A stretch of DNA of 64,000 nucleotides. Source: Pictodentalium vernedei. Taxonomy: Eukaryota; Mollusca; Scaphopoda; Dentaliida; Dentaliidae. The position numbers were made by a program, and so were the translations under genes. Numbering within the stretch: position 1 is the first letter of the stretch; the number at the start of each line of letters is the position of its first letter. The stretch covers positions 182,226,083-182,290,082 of the forward strand of contig CM062297.1 in NCBI GenBank assembly GCA_031216915.1, written 5' to 3'. Under the pieces are notes generated by a model. It was not told the DNA's origin. It ran no database searches and was given only the letters and a program-made list of their open reading frames with translations. Shown here one piece after another: positions 20,836-31,718 of this stretch.

Positions 20836-21788
20836 TAGTACTGGTAGTGGTAGTTGAACTAGTACCAGCAGTGGTGGGTGTACTAAGACTAGTAGTAGTA
20901 GTGGTAGTAGTTGTACTAATACTGTTAATGATACTTGTATAAGCAGTGCAAGTGTACTGGTACTGGTAGTTGTACTAGTACTAGTACCGACAGTGGTACT
21001 AATCCTAGCACTGGTAGTCGTAGTGGTACTAGTAGTAGTAGTGATAGGAGTGCTAGTAATATTACTACTGTTAGTGGTACTAGTACTAGTGTTGTTAGTG
21101 GTACTAGTACTAGTAGTGATAGGTGTACTAGAACTAGTACTACTGTTAGTGGTACTAGTACTGTTAGTGGTAATAGTACTAGTAGTGATAGGTGTACTGG
21201 TACTAGTACTATTGTTAGTGGTACTAGTACTGATAGTGGTACTAGTACTAGTACTAGCACTGATAGTGTAACTAGTACTACTGCTATTAGTAGTAGTTGT
21301 AATAGAACTACTACTGGTAGCGGTAGTTGTACTAGTACTAGTTCCAGCAGTAGTAGTAATTGCATGTAGTAGTAATACAAGAAGTGGTAGTTGTACAGAG
21401 TACTAGTAGATAGTACTAGAGGGTAGTACTAGGGGAAAGTACTGGGTGGATAGTAGTCGTGAATAGTACTAATGTATAATACTAGTGAATAGTACTTGTA
21501 GATACTACTAGAGGATAGCACTAGTGGATAGTGCTTGTGGGTAGTGCAGGTGGCTAGTGGATAGTACTGGCGAATAGTAGTAGATTGCAGTGCAGTAGTA
21601 GATTGTAGTAGTAGTAGTGCTAAAAGTAGTAGTAGTATATTTTAGTAGATAGTAGTAGATAGTAGTAGATACTAGATAGTAGACAGTAGAAGGTGAGTAG
21701 CAGTGGTAGTAGTAGTAGTAGCAAGAGATATAGTAGTAGTAGTAGATAGTAGTAGCAAGAGAGGTAGAAGTAATAGTAGAAGTAGAGC

Positions 21789-21840
<52 letters not shown>

Positions 21841-21934
21841 TTAATAATAATTAGTAGTAGTAGTAGCAAGAGATATAGTAGTAGTAGTAGATAGTAGTAG
21901 CAAGAGAGGTAGAAGTAATAGTAGAAGTAGAGTG

Positions 21935-21980
<46 letters not shown>

Positions 21981-22070
21981 AAGTAGTAGTAGTAGTTAGT
22001 AGTAGTAGTAGGTAGTAGGTAGTAGTAGTAGCGGTAGTAGTTAGTAGTACATATTAGTAGTAGGTAGTAG
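20836..22070. repeat. AGT/GTA-type minisatellite and microsatellite block
   Basis: About 1.2 kb built from AGTACTGGTAGTGGTAGT-like phrases, then (AGT)n. In 21700-21990 a unit of about 150 bp containing AGCAAGAGATATAGTAGTAG and AGAGAGGTAGAAGTAATAG is present twice. Every frame on both strands is open for long distances (Val/Leu/Ser/Thr-rich), an artefact of the trinucleotide repeat. It starts immediately at the right end of the family I MITE. Confidence 0.9.
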
Positions 22071-22399
22071 TCCCCGATGACTGGTCTCCACTAGTTCCCA
22101 AAGACTTGTTTCCAGTGGTCCTTACCAGTCCCCATAGACTGGCTCTGGTGATCCCAAATACCTAGATGAGGATATGATGAATGGCAGATTGTGCCTTAAT
22201 AAGGAATTTCCTCATGGCCTCGTGCGATGAAAAGGGGTGCCAAATGTCTGTCGGGAGAGTGTCATACCTAGCTAGGACTAGAGCTAATGATAAGGACATA
22301 GCCAGGTACCTAAATAGATTAAGAATGGGCAGTAGATGGTCTAAGCAGTCAAAAGGGAGGTTTCCATAATAATTCAAGCCACATAAAGACGAGGGTTCC

Positions 22400-22955
22400 G
22401 GAAGAATCCGTACCTAATAAAATCCTGTAACAGAGTGAAAAACGAGGATTTGCCTACAAGGACACTCTTAGTAAAAATACTATAGTACAACCGAACATCC
22501 AATTTTTAAGGTCATATAGCACTACGTGGTAATCTAGGCAGATCCGTGTCGTTAGAAACGAGGATTCTGGGAGAACCCGGGCCAGAAAAAGGCCAAGAAC
22601 ATAGAAAACGAGCTCTCTTCGCGAATCCAAGCCAGATAAATAGTTGTCGGTCTCATTTGGGTATTCATTATGATCCCGTCCAATCGAAAACTTACCCTCA
22701 AAACATATCCTCGTTCTATTAGATCCCATTGGGTCCATATAGCAACCACGTACTACCATAAAAACCAAGATGGCGGTCCCCAGTATACAAAATAGACGGC
22801 GAGAACGCGTGTCACCTAATTACACGCGCTGCGCACGCACACTTACATCACATATCCCTATGGGAATGACGCCACAACATGGCCGCTACCACAACAACAC
22901 AACATGGCGTCCCTGGTTCCCGTGATTATGACGCCCCTTGCGCCTCCGTCATTCT
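22400..22955 (+). repeat. Repeat family K (copy a) with YY1-like motif
   Basis: The conserved core reads AGCAACCACGTACTACCATA, CCAAGATGGCGG (22765-22776, a YY1-type site), AGTATACAAAATAGACGGC, ACGCGCTGCGCACGCAC and further on ATGGCGTCCC and ATGACGCC. Copies with the same order are at 34915-35280 (inverted), 54760-55090 and, partly, 28405-28560. Homology also extends upstream of the core. It may be the promoter part of a retroelement (inference). Confidence 0.6.
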
Positions 22956-23859
22956 TTCCGCAAATGAGGTTCATTTATCCACGACACACTTCTAATGTAG
23001 TATAAGAGTAGTGTTAACCCATCAAGGAATTCTGCTGAAACAATAACAATTAAGGCTACCACATGATCTAAATAGCTGGCTACCATTGGTAATCGAGAAC
23101 AATCGCTTGACATGGCAGGCGGAAATGGCAGTGGACCTCCAAAGCACCCATCCTATTCACCTCGCCTTGTATACCCTCTACTCTCTTACCGACCTCCTCC
23201 TTCAAGATGGAAAAATAACTGACCGCAGATGTTAGGTAACCACCCCCCCCCCCCCCCCACCGCACCTTCGTAAAATATGGTAGAGTGTCTATGCTCAAGG
23301 AATATGATAAGCACCACTCCCAAAAGAGAAATGAATTTTAGAATTCAAAACGGTCTACTAGACTGAAAAAGCCACGCATAATGATACAGCGACTGAAATG
23401 GGTGTATGTGAGAGAGACCTTCAGAGATTCGCCGGGGCCGTATTAAATATTTATTATAATTGTAGACAACGCAGGAAATCACACAATTCTAGCACTTGAA
23501 TACCATACTTTATCACCCGTAAGTTTTCTGGTATGATAGAGCCCGACAACTTATATCTGGGGTAAGCAGTCTCTCAAAAGTACAATATTACTAAAAACAA
23601 TTGGCCAACTTTGAATTTACATCAAGCCACAAATGCAGAAAGTGACATCAAACACAGAAAATACGCACATCACATAAAAATCATAAAAATACTTTTCCTC
23701 GTCGTTTTGAACCCACGAAATGATGTTTGACCTGCAAAATGCCTTTAAGTGTTCGATAAAATGATTAAAAATCGATAAGATGTACCCAAACTATGATCTG
23801 AGCCACCCCAAATTTTTTTTTCAAAGTTTGTTGAAAAATTGTTGGTTTTCATGGATGTT

Positions 23860-24017
23860 TATTACACTACTGGTTAAGTTTATTACACTACTGGTTATTA
23901 CACTAATGGTTGATTTGTATTACACTACTGGTTGATTATTACACTACTGGTTAATATTTAGATTTCACTACTAGTTAATATTACACTACTGGTTGATTAT
24001 TACAATACTGGTTGATT
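23860..24017. repeat. 17-bp minisatellite, right arm
   Basis: Variants of TTATTACACTACTGGTTGA repeated about eight times, the inverse of the left-arm array at 19597-19760. Confidence 0.85.
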
Positions 24018-24395
24018 CACGGGTGTCCGACGCAAGTGGAAGTGGCAAGAGTGCGTAGTTGCATTACTGACCAGGTTCCATTCATGTAAAAAACCTACTT
24101 GTTCCAGTTTTTTTTTCATCAGTCTTTTCTGCATCGTGGTGGTCACGATTATCTTTGAAGAAAAAAATCACCAAACACACAGAAATACAGGTAATAAATT
24201 ACCCAGATTGTAAGGTAATAATTGAGTAGATATTGTCAAGAAAAGGCAGGCGAATGTTTCTCCTAGCATTATTTAAAAAAAAATTCTCCGGAAGGACCAC
24301 CGAAACCCCCGCTTATCGCTCCACGCTTTGGCGCTCGCATGGCCCGTAACGCCCGTTCTGCACATCGCCCCGGGGCTCCCCCCCCTCTCGGTGCC

Positions 24396-24571
24396 CTTGG
24401 ATACGTCATCATTTCATTAAAGTACGATGGCTGCTAAGTGAATGCGTGGGAGAGTAGACCAATCAATATTTTTGACAATATTTTTGCAAATATTAATTGA
24501 TTTACCCCCAAATAATGAATATGGACTCTTCCAACTGACTTGGAAGATACCACCAGGGTTTAAAGGGTTAA
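24396..24571. mobile_element. TTAA MITE family B (copy 4), left-truncated
   Basis: The right end is GGGTTTAAAGGGTTAA, and GTAGACCAATCAATATTTTT with its diverged inverse marks the hairpin. The left terminus is replaced near 24396. The G/C-rich sequence just before it (24280-24395) resembles the C-run repeats at 395-745. Confidence 0.6.
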
Positions 24572-24644
24572 ACAATCACAAAAAACTAAATGTTTTTTTC
24601 CTGTAAAATTGCAAACTAATCTACACAAATTAGGTAGAACACAT

Positions 24645-24699
<55 letters not shown>

Positions 24700-25055
24700 T
24701 TCGACTTTAACTATACTTTTGACAGCCAATTGTCACCTCGTGTCGGACAGTTCTGCAGGTGGAGGAAACCGGAGTACACGGAAATAACCACCGAGCAACG
24801 GCGAGCAACTGTCAGACTCCCCAACGTACTAATTCCATATATGCAGGGTTAGCATTGGTTGAAGACAGGCGCACCATCGACGCGCAGTACGCCTCGGTCA
24901 CAGCGTCACCGTGCCTCCATGTGGACAATCGGGACCAAGTGCCTTGCAATGGGGCAAAACGCAATTACCCCTGGCGGGTATCGAACTATGGACCTCTCGA
25001 TTTGAAGTTCAGAGCCGAAACCAGTGAGCCCCCGCGCTCCCCGGGGGAGAGCACA
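24645..25055 (-). mobile_element. SINE family D with tRNA-like head, tail type 2
   Basis: The target duplication is TAGAACACAT (24635-24644 and 25056-25065). On the minus strand the order is GGGAGCGCGGGGGCTCACTG, a B-box-like GTTCGATACC, the core ending in CAAGGCACTTGG, CATGGAGGCACGGTGACGC, CTTCAACCAATGCTAACC, TGACAGTTGCTCGCCGTTGC and a type-2 tail (CCGACACGAGGTGACAATTG) ending in (AAAT)n. A full-length, target-site-duplicated insertion made by LINE machinery in trans. Confidence 0.9.
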
Positions 25056-25298
25056 TAGAACACATAAACATTAATGAATGCCGGGAAAAAACCTCACGTA
25101 AAAAAAACCTCAAGGAAAAAACCCTCAGGAAAAAACTCTAAAGAAAAAAACCCTACGAAAAATGACAGGGGTAGGAAAAAAATCCTACCTTTTTGAAGGT
25201 AATGGTATAAAAATATACCTATAGGTAAAAAAAAACAATAGAAAAGATCTTTCCACATATCAGAAATTATCGTTCGGAGAAAAATGTAGTATCTTAAT

Positions 25299-25571
25299 TT
25301 ATTTATTGGTGTTTAAGGTCACATACACTTATTCACAATGACTAATCATGACCGTGACAGTATTACGGGTGGAGGAAGCCGGAGTACCCGGAGAGAACCA
25401 CCGAGCAACGACGAGCAGCTGCCAGCTCCCCAACATCGTAACTCCGCACTGCAGCACAGGCAAGGTTAGATTGGTTGAAGACATGCGCACCATCGACGTG
25501 CAGTACGCCTTAGTACACGGCGTCATCGTGCCCCCATGTGGACAATCGGGGTTAAGTGCCTTGCCCAAGAA
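25299..25571 (-). mobile_element. SINE family D, 5'-truncated, tail type 1
   Basis: The target duplication TAGTATCTTAAT / TAGTATCTCAAT lies at 25287-25298 and 25572-25583. The minus-strand body starts at the core (CTTGGGCAAGGCACTTAACC) and ends with the type-1 tail GTGACCTTAAACACCAATAA. Very similar to the 5S-headed copy at 16591, so its lost head may have been of that type. Confidence 0.9.
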
Positions 25572-25750
25572 TAGTATCTCAATAAAACCTTAGTAATATG
25601 GATGCATTTGGGATCAGGTCACTGACATGATTCCAATGGCATCAATACTTGCATGGTTGTAGGTAACAAATATGCTGAAGTTTTTTTTAATATGTAGGAG
25701 CACTAACCCTATAGCACAACAAGTAGCACAAAAATCACTGTACAAAGCAG

Positions 25751-26002
25751 TTAACCCTTTACCCAACGTAACGGCCAAACCCGGCCAGCGCTATTCACAA
25801 AAATCGTCAATTAATTTTCATTATTTTTTCATTTTTTGTCTCAAAAACATAGGTTATGACTCCCTCATTGGAACGAGCTCGACGAGATCGTTCCAATGAG
25901 GGGTCATAACCTATGTTTTTGAGACAAAAAATGAAAAAAATTAGTTATTCAAGAATTATTTTTGCAAGTGTCGTCTGCTTTTCATGTTAGGTAAAGGGTT
26001 AA
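25751..26002 (+). mobile_element. Palindromic TTAA MITE family A (copy 8)
   Basis: A near-consensus copy with TTAACCCTTTACCCAACG and GTTAGGTAAAGGGTTAA ends and an intact palindrome, inserted inside the TIR element at 25080-26517. Confidence 0.9.
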
Positions 26003-26755
26003 CCATTTCCCAGTATATGGGAGCACTAAACCTATAGCACAATCTAATATAATGCCTATATTATGATCAAAAGTAAACCACTCAAATGTAGATGCAGTGG
26101 GACAATCTTGATGAGCTGGTTCCAATGCATCTACCTTTGTATGGTTAATACAAATTGTGTGTGTAAATATCTATATCTGTATGATTAATACAAATTCTGT
26201 TGGGTAAATGTTTTTATATTTCTAAAGTCGGATATTTTAACCCACACCTTTCAAATATAAAATTGTAAAATATATAAAAAAAAAATCATAGTTCAAAAGT
26301 ATAAAATAGTTGCATTGTTATAACATAAAACGTATACTTTGTATAAAAAAGTAGGGGTTTATAACATAAAAATATACAATGTATAAAAAAGGTAAGGTTT
26401 TTTCCTACCCCTGTCATTTTTGGTAGGGTTTTTTCTTGAGGGGATTTTTCCTGAGGGTTTTTTTCCTTGAGGGCTTTTTTCCGTGAAGGTTTTTTTCAGG
26501 ATACCAAAATGAATTGATCTGAACACCCATCAGGCCTTCCCTCCCAGAAAGGCGTAATAAATATTAATAAAACTATATAATTAATCTTTATTTATTATCT
26601 TTTCTCTATTTTAGATATTGTTTTCTGCTTTTAAGCACTTTTGAACATGTTTCCGTAACAAAGAGGAATTCGACAGTTGTAAATGGCGCATGTGGAAATA
26701 AACGAAGCAATGATAATTTTTTCATTGCTTTTTCAAAATATATATTTCCCATAAT

Positions 26756-26757
<2 letters not shown>

Positions 26758-26835
<78 letters not shown>

Positions 26836-26855
26836 ATAACTAACTAACTAACTAA
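26758..26855. repeat. (AACT)n microsatellite
   Basis: About 24 AACT/TAAC units with one interruption (TAAATAAC). Confidence 0.95.
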
Positions 26856-27055
26856 TGATGCTCCTTAACTGAAGCGTACATTTTTGTTGCATGAAGATAT
26901 CATCTCATCGTGTTTTGCAGATTTTATCAAGAGAGTCATAGATAAAATACCGCGTGCAAGTATCTGAGTGAATATCAGGATGTGTGAGGGTGGGTTTGTG
27001 TGTATGCGATGTTTGTGTAGGTGAAGGTGTGTGTGTGTGTTGTGTGTGGGTGGGT

Positions 27056-27277
<222 letters not shown>

Positions 27278-27351
27278 GTCTAAGAAATTTTGGTCCACTG
27301 GACAGTTTTATACTTTGTTTGACGGCGTCTGCAAGCACAATCATTAGTAAT

Positions 27352-27520
27352 ATAACCTTACTTAACGCAAAAAGCAGACCACACTTGCAAAAGTATTTCT
27401 TGAATAACTAAACATTTGAAAAAAAAATTTCTGGAAAAGAACATAACTTTCGACCCTTCACTAGAAAGAATTCAATGAGCTCGTTCCAAGGTGGGATTAT
27501 TAGCTATGTTGTTTTTTTCG
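27352..27520 (-). mobile_element. Degenerate TTAA MITE family A (copy 9)
   Basis: Recognisable from CCTTACTTAACGCAAAAAGC, GACCACACTTGCAAAAG and GAGCTCGTTCCAAGG...AGCTATG. The right half is replaced by a poly-G tract (27522-27545). Confidence 0.55.
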
Positions 27521-27545
27521 GCGGGGGGGGGGGGGAGGGGGGGAG

Positions 27546-27980
27546 CTAAAGTTGAAACAATAATAAAACCTGATTAGCTGCTCGATCTTAATGGGTAGGA
27601 GGTGATTGATCAATACAGTCCGTTGATGGAATTTGGCTGAGAGCAGGAGAGACCGGAATAGTCCAGTGATTGGTAAAATAGACCGGAAAACCTAAACATA
27701 CTAACGGAATGGCCATAGACCATCATTATCATTCTTCGTGTGCTCAATCCAAAATAAAGGGTCACAACCCAAGATTGACACAGGAGCAAGTCCATAGCTC
27801 CACATACTACAGGAATCGATCGAGTACCACCAGAGAAAAGATGACTGCCTAGAAATAGCACAGGACAACACAGAATATTCTCTAGAATAGGCAGAAACAC
27901 GGATTTGGTTAGGGTTTACGCACTGAATAGAACACGCCCCACAGATCGTGGTCAGATCTATAGAACTACGTGATATCATC
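27546..27980. other. Unannotated stretch
   Basis: Overlapping short frames on the minus strand (27610-27982) have no recognisable domain. Phrases such as AGACCGGAATAGTCCAG recall sequence around 35570, so it may be part of the larger family K repeat. Confidence 0.4.
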
Positions 27981-27982
27981 AC

Positions 27983-28233
27983 TTAATCCTTTACCTAACG
28001 TAACGGCCAAAACCATCCAGCGCTATTCACAAAAATCACCATTCTATTTTCATTATTTTTTCATTTTTTGTCTCAAAAACATAGCTTATGACCCCTCATT
28101 GAAACGAGCTCGTTGAGCTCGTTCCAATGAGGGGTCATGAGCTATGTTTTTGACGCAAAAAATGAAAAATAGTTGTTATTCAAGAATTGTATTAGCAAGG
28201 GTCGTCTGCCTTTCCTGTTAGGTAAAGGGTTAA
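27983..28233 (+). mobile_element. Palindromic TTAA MITE family A (copy 10)
   Basis: TTAATCCTTTACCTAACG at the left, GTTAGGTAAAGGGTTAA at the right, and a complete palindrome centred at GAGCTCGTTGAGCTCG. Confidence 0.88.
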
Positions 28234-28404
28234 AACAGACAAATACTGTCTGGCGAGAAGCCTGATAAAAATCTCCCAATGCACAGTTGCCCAAATTGCA
28301 CATTTCCTTCCACATATTTTTACTGACGATTACGTATACAAGACTCTCATTGAATCGAGTAGCCACCTAAAGAACACGCCCTATTCATTAAAGACTTTTC
28401 GTCC

Positions 28405-28560
28405 CCTTAGCACCACGTGCCACCATGGAAATCAAAGGTGGCACTCTCAATCAAGCAAAATGCACGACGACAACTCGCATAACCGTGAGAACGACTTTAT
28501 AATATCATAACCACGTGATTCAACTGATCACGTGACTGATGACGTAATGCCAGGATCATC
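28405..28560 (+). repeat. Repeat family K, diverged copy (d)
   Basis: The order CACCACGTGCCACCATGG, AAATCAAAGGTGGCAC, AAGCAAAATGCACGACG, followed by GATGACGTAATG, parallels the core of family K copies. The YY1 and NRF1-like motifs are eroded. Confidence 0.45.
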
Positions 28561-28697
28561 CAAATAAGGCATGTTCGGGTACGTGATATACCCCCGTCCA
28601 ATAACTTTTTACGATTGAACGACAGCTCAGAATCAAATAAGCTTTTATAACTATATAATATCTTGGCTGACTTCGATTTTGAACCACTTCCCACTCT

Positions 28698-29100
28698 TTT
28701 TAGCTCCGCATGACAAGTGTCAGCGGAGCTTTTCTGGAATTGATTTGTCAGTCGTCCGCCCGTCGCCTGTCGTCCATCATCCGTCTGTCGTCATCATTTT
28801 GTTGGTCCGGACCATAATTTAACCACAGGACATTTTTTTACGAAACTTTATAACAATATGCTTTATCAAAAGACAGTGTGTTGCGAATTATAATATGGTA
28901 TGTGCCCCTCAGGATCAAGGTCACAGGCCTTATGTTAAGGTGACACTTAGAAAGTCTTTGACATGTCATTGTCACGTTTGTCCGATACGATGACCTTGAC
29001 CTTGATCCATTTATCATCTAGGTCAATGTCACAAGCAGTAACACTTGACCCTATATTCGCAGTTACGAAAGTGAGGAAGATTGTTTGAGGCAGGCTATGC
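28698..29100 (+). mobile_element. (TCCG)n-bearing element, family E (copy 2)
   Basis: Shares with 16214-16590 the start TTAGCTCCGC-TGACA...GTCAGCGGAGCTTTTC, a shortened CGTCCGCCCGTCG tract, AAACTTTATAACAATATG and GGATCAAGGTCACAGG. A stretch with GACCTTGACCTTGATCC gives it an inverted internal phrase not seen in copy 1. Confidence 0.6.
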
Positions 29101-29729
29101 TCTGGAGGTAGAACCAGAACATTAGCATTGCAGATGGCGCCTTGCTCCAACCAAGGAAGATATCACATATCTCTCAGCGAAAAGAAGAAGAAAGTTTATT
29201 TCATTTTGATATCAGTTCTGTTTATATCAGATGCATTTTTGTGGATGTACTCAATGATAAACTGCTTTCGACAAATTGTTGGATTCTCACTGAGGCACCA
29301 GAAAGTAAATCTTCTGTTTCTCGGGCCATTTTTTTGGTAAAATTGCATGCGGGCGGGCGTTTTTTATTTTATTTTTGTAATTATTTCTTTGCCATCAAAA
29401 GTTCATGTTCTTGGTTTGTTTTCATGTTTTTGGCCTCAAAATCTACAGAACAGCATGGGTGGGTGGTGTATTACGTCCCTTGAGTGCAAGAAGGCTTTGC
29501 AATGCTAAATCATTGAAAAGTCTTGTTCCACTCAAGGAACAAATTTACCAATTTTATTAACTTAGGTAAAATACCAAACATAAACCATTTAATTTTTTTT
29601 AAGTTTGCATTGGTTATAAAAAGAGAGCATGCGGCAGCCAAAAGGACCACGCGGGAGGGCCTGAGAAACAGATTTTTAATTTTTTTAGGCCTAACCTTTC
29701 TTATTTTTAATAGGGCAATGAGGTATTGT
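29101..29729. other. Unannotated stretch
   Basis: Three overlapping short open frames but no domain, no splice pattern and no repeat shared with the rest of the window. Confidence 0.4.
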
Positions 29730-29885
29730 AACCCTTAACGTTTTGCCTAACGCATTTACGATAACCACACAGCGCTGTTCAATAAAATCCCCAGTAAAAT
29801 TTTATTATTTATTCGGGGGTTGCCTAAAGGTCTAGCCTATGACCCCTTATTGGAATAAGATCCTCAAACTCAGTACGGTAACACG
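29730..29885 (+). mobile_element. Partial TTAA MITE family A (copy 11)
   Basis: CCTAACGCATTTACGATAAC, CAGCGCTGTTCAATAAAATC and CTAGCCTATGACCCCTTATT follow the left shoulder and left arm of the family; the right half is lost. Confidence 0.55.
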
Positions 29886-30420
29886 TCTGAAAATTTTCGT
29901 TTTTGAAAGAGATTTATGGAAGAGTTAGCTCCCCTTAATTTTTTGAAGCTGTCAGTAAATCAGATACTGAGGGTATGGGGATTTCATACAAAACTTGAAA
30001 TTCCGAAATGTTAGAGAATTGGTACCTTCTCTGTGCGCATCATTTCACAAACTTCTGGCATTTACCTGCCGTGTAGTTTAACCCTTTACCCAACGCAGAC
30101 GATATCAAAATTCATTATTTTAAATATCATTTTTTTAAAATTTTTCAAAAAAATTCAACAAAACCATATCATGTGACCCCTCGTTGGAACGAGCTCGTTC
30201 CAACGAAGGGTCACATGATATAATTTTGTTAAAAAATTTTTGAAAAATAATATTTTTTCAACTGCTGAATTTGCATATTACGCGGGCGGATACGGCCGAT
30301 TCGTTGGGTAAAGTGTTAAAAATGCAGAAGCTAGCTATTTTACACATTTTTTCCAATCAGTTTGTACATTTGACTCTTATTCTCCATGGAAACCCATTTT
30401 AAAATTTCTGTAATCATTTT
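29885..30420. repeat. Repeat family P split by a MITE
   Basis: Matches 47506-47780 in inverted orientation: CGTTTTTGAAAGAGATTTA, CAGTAAATCAG, GCGCATCATTTCACAAACTT, and after the MITE TTTTTCCAATC...TTATTCTCC. The MITE (30078-30319) is inserted at a TTAA in its middle. Confidence 0.65.
30078..30319 (+). mobile_element. TTAA MITE family A, variant A2 (copy 1)
   Basis: Same TTAA/CCCTTTACCCAACG ends and same GAACGAGCTCG core, but arms with AAACCATATCATGTGACCCC replace the usual AACATAGGTTATGACCCC, and the shoulders are different (CAGACGATATCAAAATTC; TACGGCCGATTCGTTGGG). A distinct subfamily; the second copy is at 48673-48922. Confidence 0.8.
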
Positions 30421-30459
30421 TCTGTTCATTATTTAAGGTACGACTCTACTAAATATTCG

Positions 30460-30825
30460 GGGGCGCGGTGGTTCAGTTGGTAGAGGTGCAGGCTGCAAGC
30501 CGAGAGGTCCTCGGTTCGAATCCCACCTGCTGCAACCGCGTTGTGTCCTTGGGCAAGACACTTCACCCCCATTGTCCACGTGGGAGCACGTTGACGCTGT
30601 GTGCTAAAGCATACTGCACGTCGATGGTGCACCTATCTTCAACCAATGCTAATCCTGCTTTGTGGAGTTGGTGTGCTGTGGAGCTGACAGTTGCTCGTCG
30701 TTGCTCGGTGGTTCTCTCCGGGTACTCCGGCTTCCTCCACCCGTAAAACTGTCACGGCCATGGTTAGCCATTGTGCAGAAATATGTGACCTTAAACACCA
30801 ATAAATAAATAAATAAATAAATAAA
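30460..30825 (+). mobile_element. SINE family D, full length, tRNA-like head, tail type 1
   Basis: A perfect 13-bp target duplication TACTAAATATTCG (30447-30459 and 30826-30838). The head has an A-box-like TGGTTCAGTTGGTAGAGG and a canonical B box GGTTCGAATCC, as in tRNA-derived pol III promoters. It is followed by TTGTGTCCTTGGGCAAGACA (a conserved central phrase similar to the core seen in several animal SINE superfamilies), the shared body, and the tail TGTGACCTTAAACACCAATA with (AAAT)n. The best reference copy of the family. Confidence 0.95.
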
Positions 30826-31377
30826 TACTAAATATTCGAATTAGAGTTGCCCGCCTTGAAATACTGTACTTGGAAATGATGCAACCTCCGAAACCAAGCA
30901 ATCTGGGAAAAACAGATTGTTTCAATAAACGTTTGAAACAGTCTACTGACAACTTACATCATAGTTGAATATTCCAGATAAATATAGAGGGTGATTTGAT
31001 GACTTTTTAGACCTAAAAAATACAATTGACTATTGGTGTGCTTTTGTTGGGAATTCCCCGAAAAATATGTGGACGTGACAGGTATTTCCCTTCCTGACAG
31101 TTTTTCTCTCTTATTTGTTGCATGACCCCCCCCCCCCCCACCACCACCACCACCACCACCCCAACCTGTTTTCGGGTAAAAAAGGTTGTCTGAAAGGCTA
31201 TACTTAGCAAAGCTTTTTAAATGTCAAAATATAAGTAATGAAATCATATTGTTTTCGCGTGAACGTTATATTGGTCGCCTATGGGAAAATATTTAGTACT
31301 GCGGTACCATAAATAGTGTGCACGTCGTGACATGCAATACAGACGCTGGTCTTTCCACTAATATAAAAGTCTGGGAG

Positions 31378-31718
31378 GTGAGATTTGCTAATTTGTTTCC
31401 TGAGAAGACTCAAAACTTGAAAATTACTGTAAAAACACATTCGTTAAACAGAGACACTTATTGTTGGTAAATGTCGGTGTAATACCGATAGATATTTTTA
31501 ATGACAAATTATCTGTGAACTAGTTGCTTCTAATTTGTTTGCAAAAAAGCAGTAAATTTTAAAAAACGAACACAACAGACAGTTCCGAAAGCTGTCTGTT
31601 ATTTATTGTTAATTAGAAATAACAAAAGGAAACTCGTCCATCTAATAATTTCAAGGGAGATAACTTTATCAAATGCCGATTTGCATGATGAGATAAGTTA
31701 GGGATGCAAGCTTTAGTT
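31378..31718 (+). repeat. Repeat family F (copy 2), split by a SINE
   Basis: Matches 9129-9470: GGTGAGATTTGCTAATTTG, TGAACTAGTTGCTTCTAAT, ACAACAGACAGTTCCGAAAG and its inverse, AACAAAAGGAAACTC, GGGAGATAACTTTATC, GATGCAAGCTTTAGTT. The continuation (TTGTTTTTTGGATAATGCTT) resumes at 32029 after the insertion. Confidence 0.75.

Larger units (their letters stand above)
19597..24017. mobile_element. 4.4-kb element with ~600-bp inverted ends (foldback-like)
   Basis: The left arm (19597-20200) and right arm (23375-24017) are inverted copies. Each begins outermost with a minisatellite of a ~17-bp unit (AACCAGTAGTGTAATAA / TTATTACACTACTGGTT), continues with AAACATCCATGAAAACCAAC, GGGGTGGCTCA, a TGTAAATTCAAAGTTG segment, CTTACCCCAG and ends inside near AATATTTAATACGGCCC and GGTCTC. 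The order of blocks is the same throughout. The 3.2-kb interior holds a TA-flanked MITE, AGT-type minisatellite and a CRE/YY1-type repeat, but no transposase. Long arms with subterminal tandem repeats are a feature of Foldback-type elements; a decayed larger DNA transposon is an alternative. Confidence 0.65.
25080..26517. mobile_element. 1.4-kb TIR element with (CCTCAAGGAAAAAA) arms
   Basis: The left arm (25080-25235) and right arm (about 26330-26517) are inverted copies. Each contains four or five variants of a 14-17-bp unit (CCTCAAGGAAAAAAC), then AAAAATGACAGGGGTAGGAA and a TATAAAAATATAC stretch. AATGAAT on both sides (25073-25079 and 26518-26524) may be a 7-bp target duplication. Two later insertions lie inside: a SINE (25299-25571) and a family A MITE (25751-26002). 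No transposase is present. Confidence 0.65.

Noticed and set aside
20925-21894. Val/Leu-rich and Ser/Thr-rich frames resembling membrane proteins
   Set aside because: They come from AGT/GTA-type repeats in which all six frames are largely open; hydrophobicity is a by-product of the codons.
30460-30540. A functional tRNA gene at the SINE head
   Set aside because: A and B boxes are present, but there is no acceptor-stem pairing or terminator at tRNA length, and the sequence runs into a SINE body with target duplications outside.
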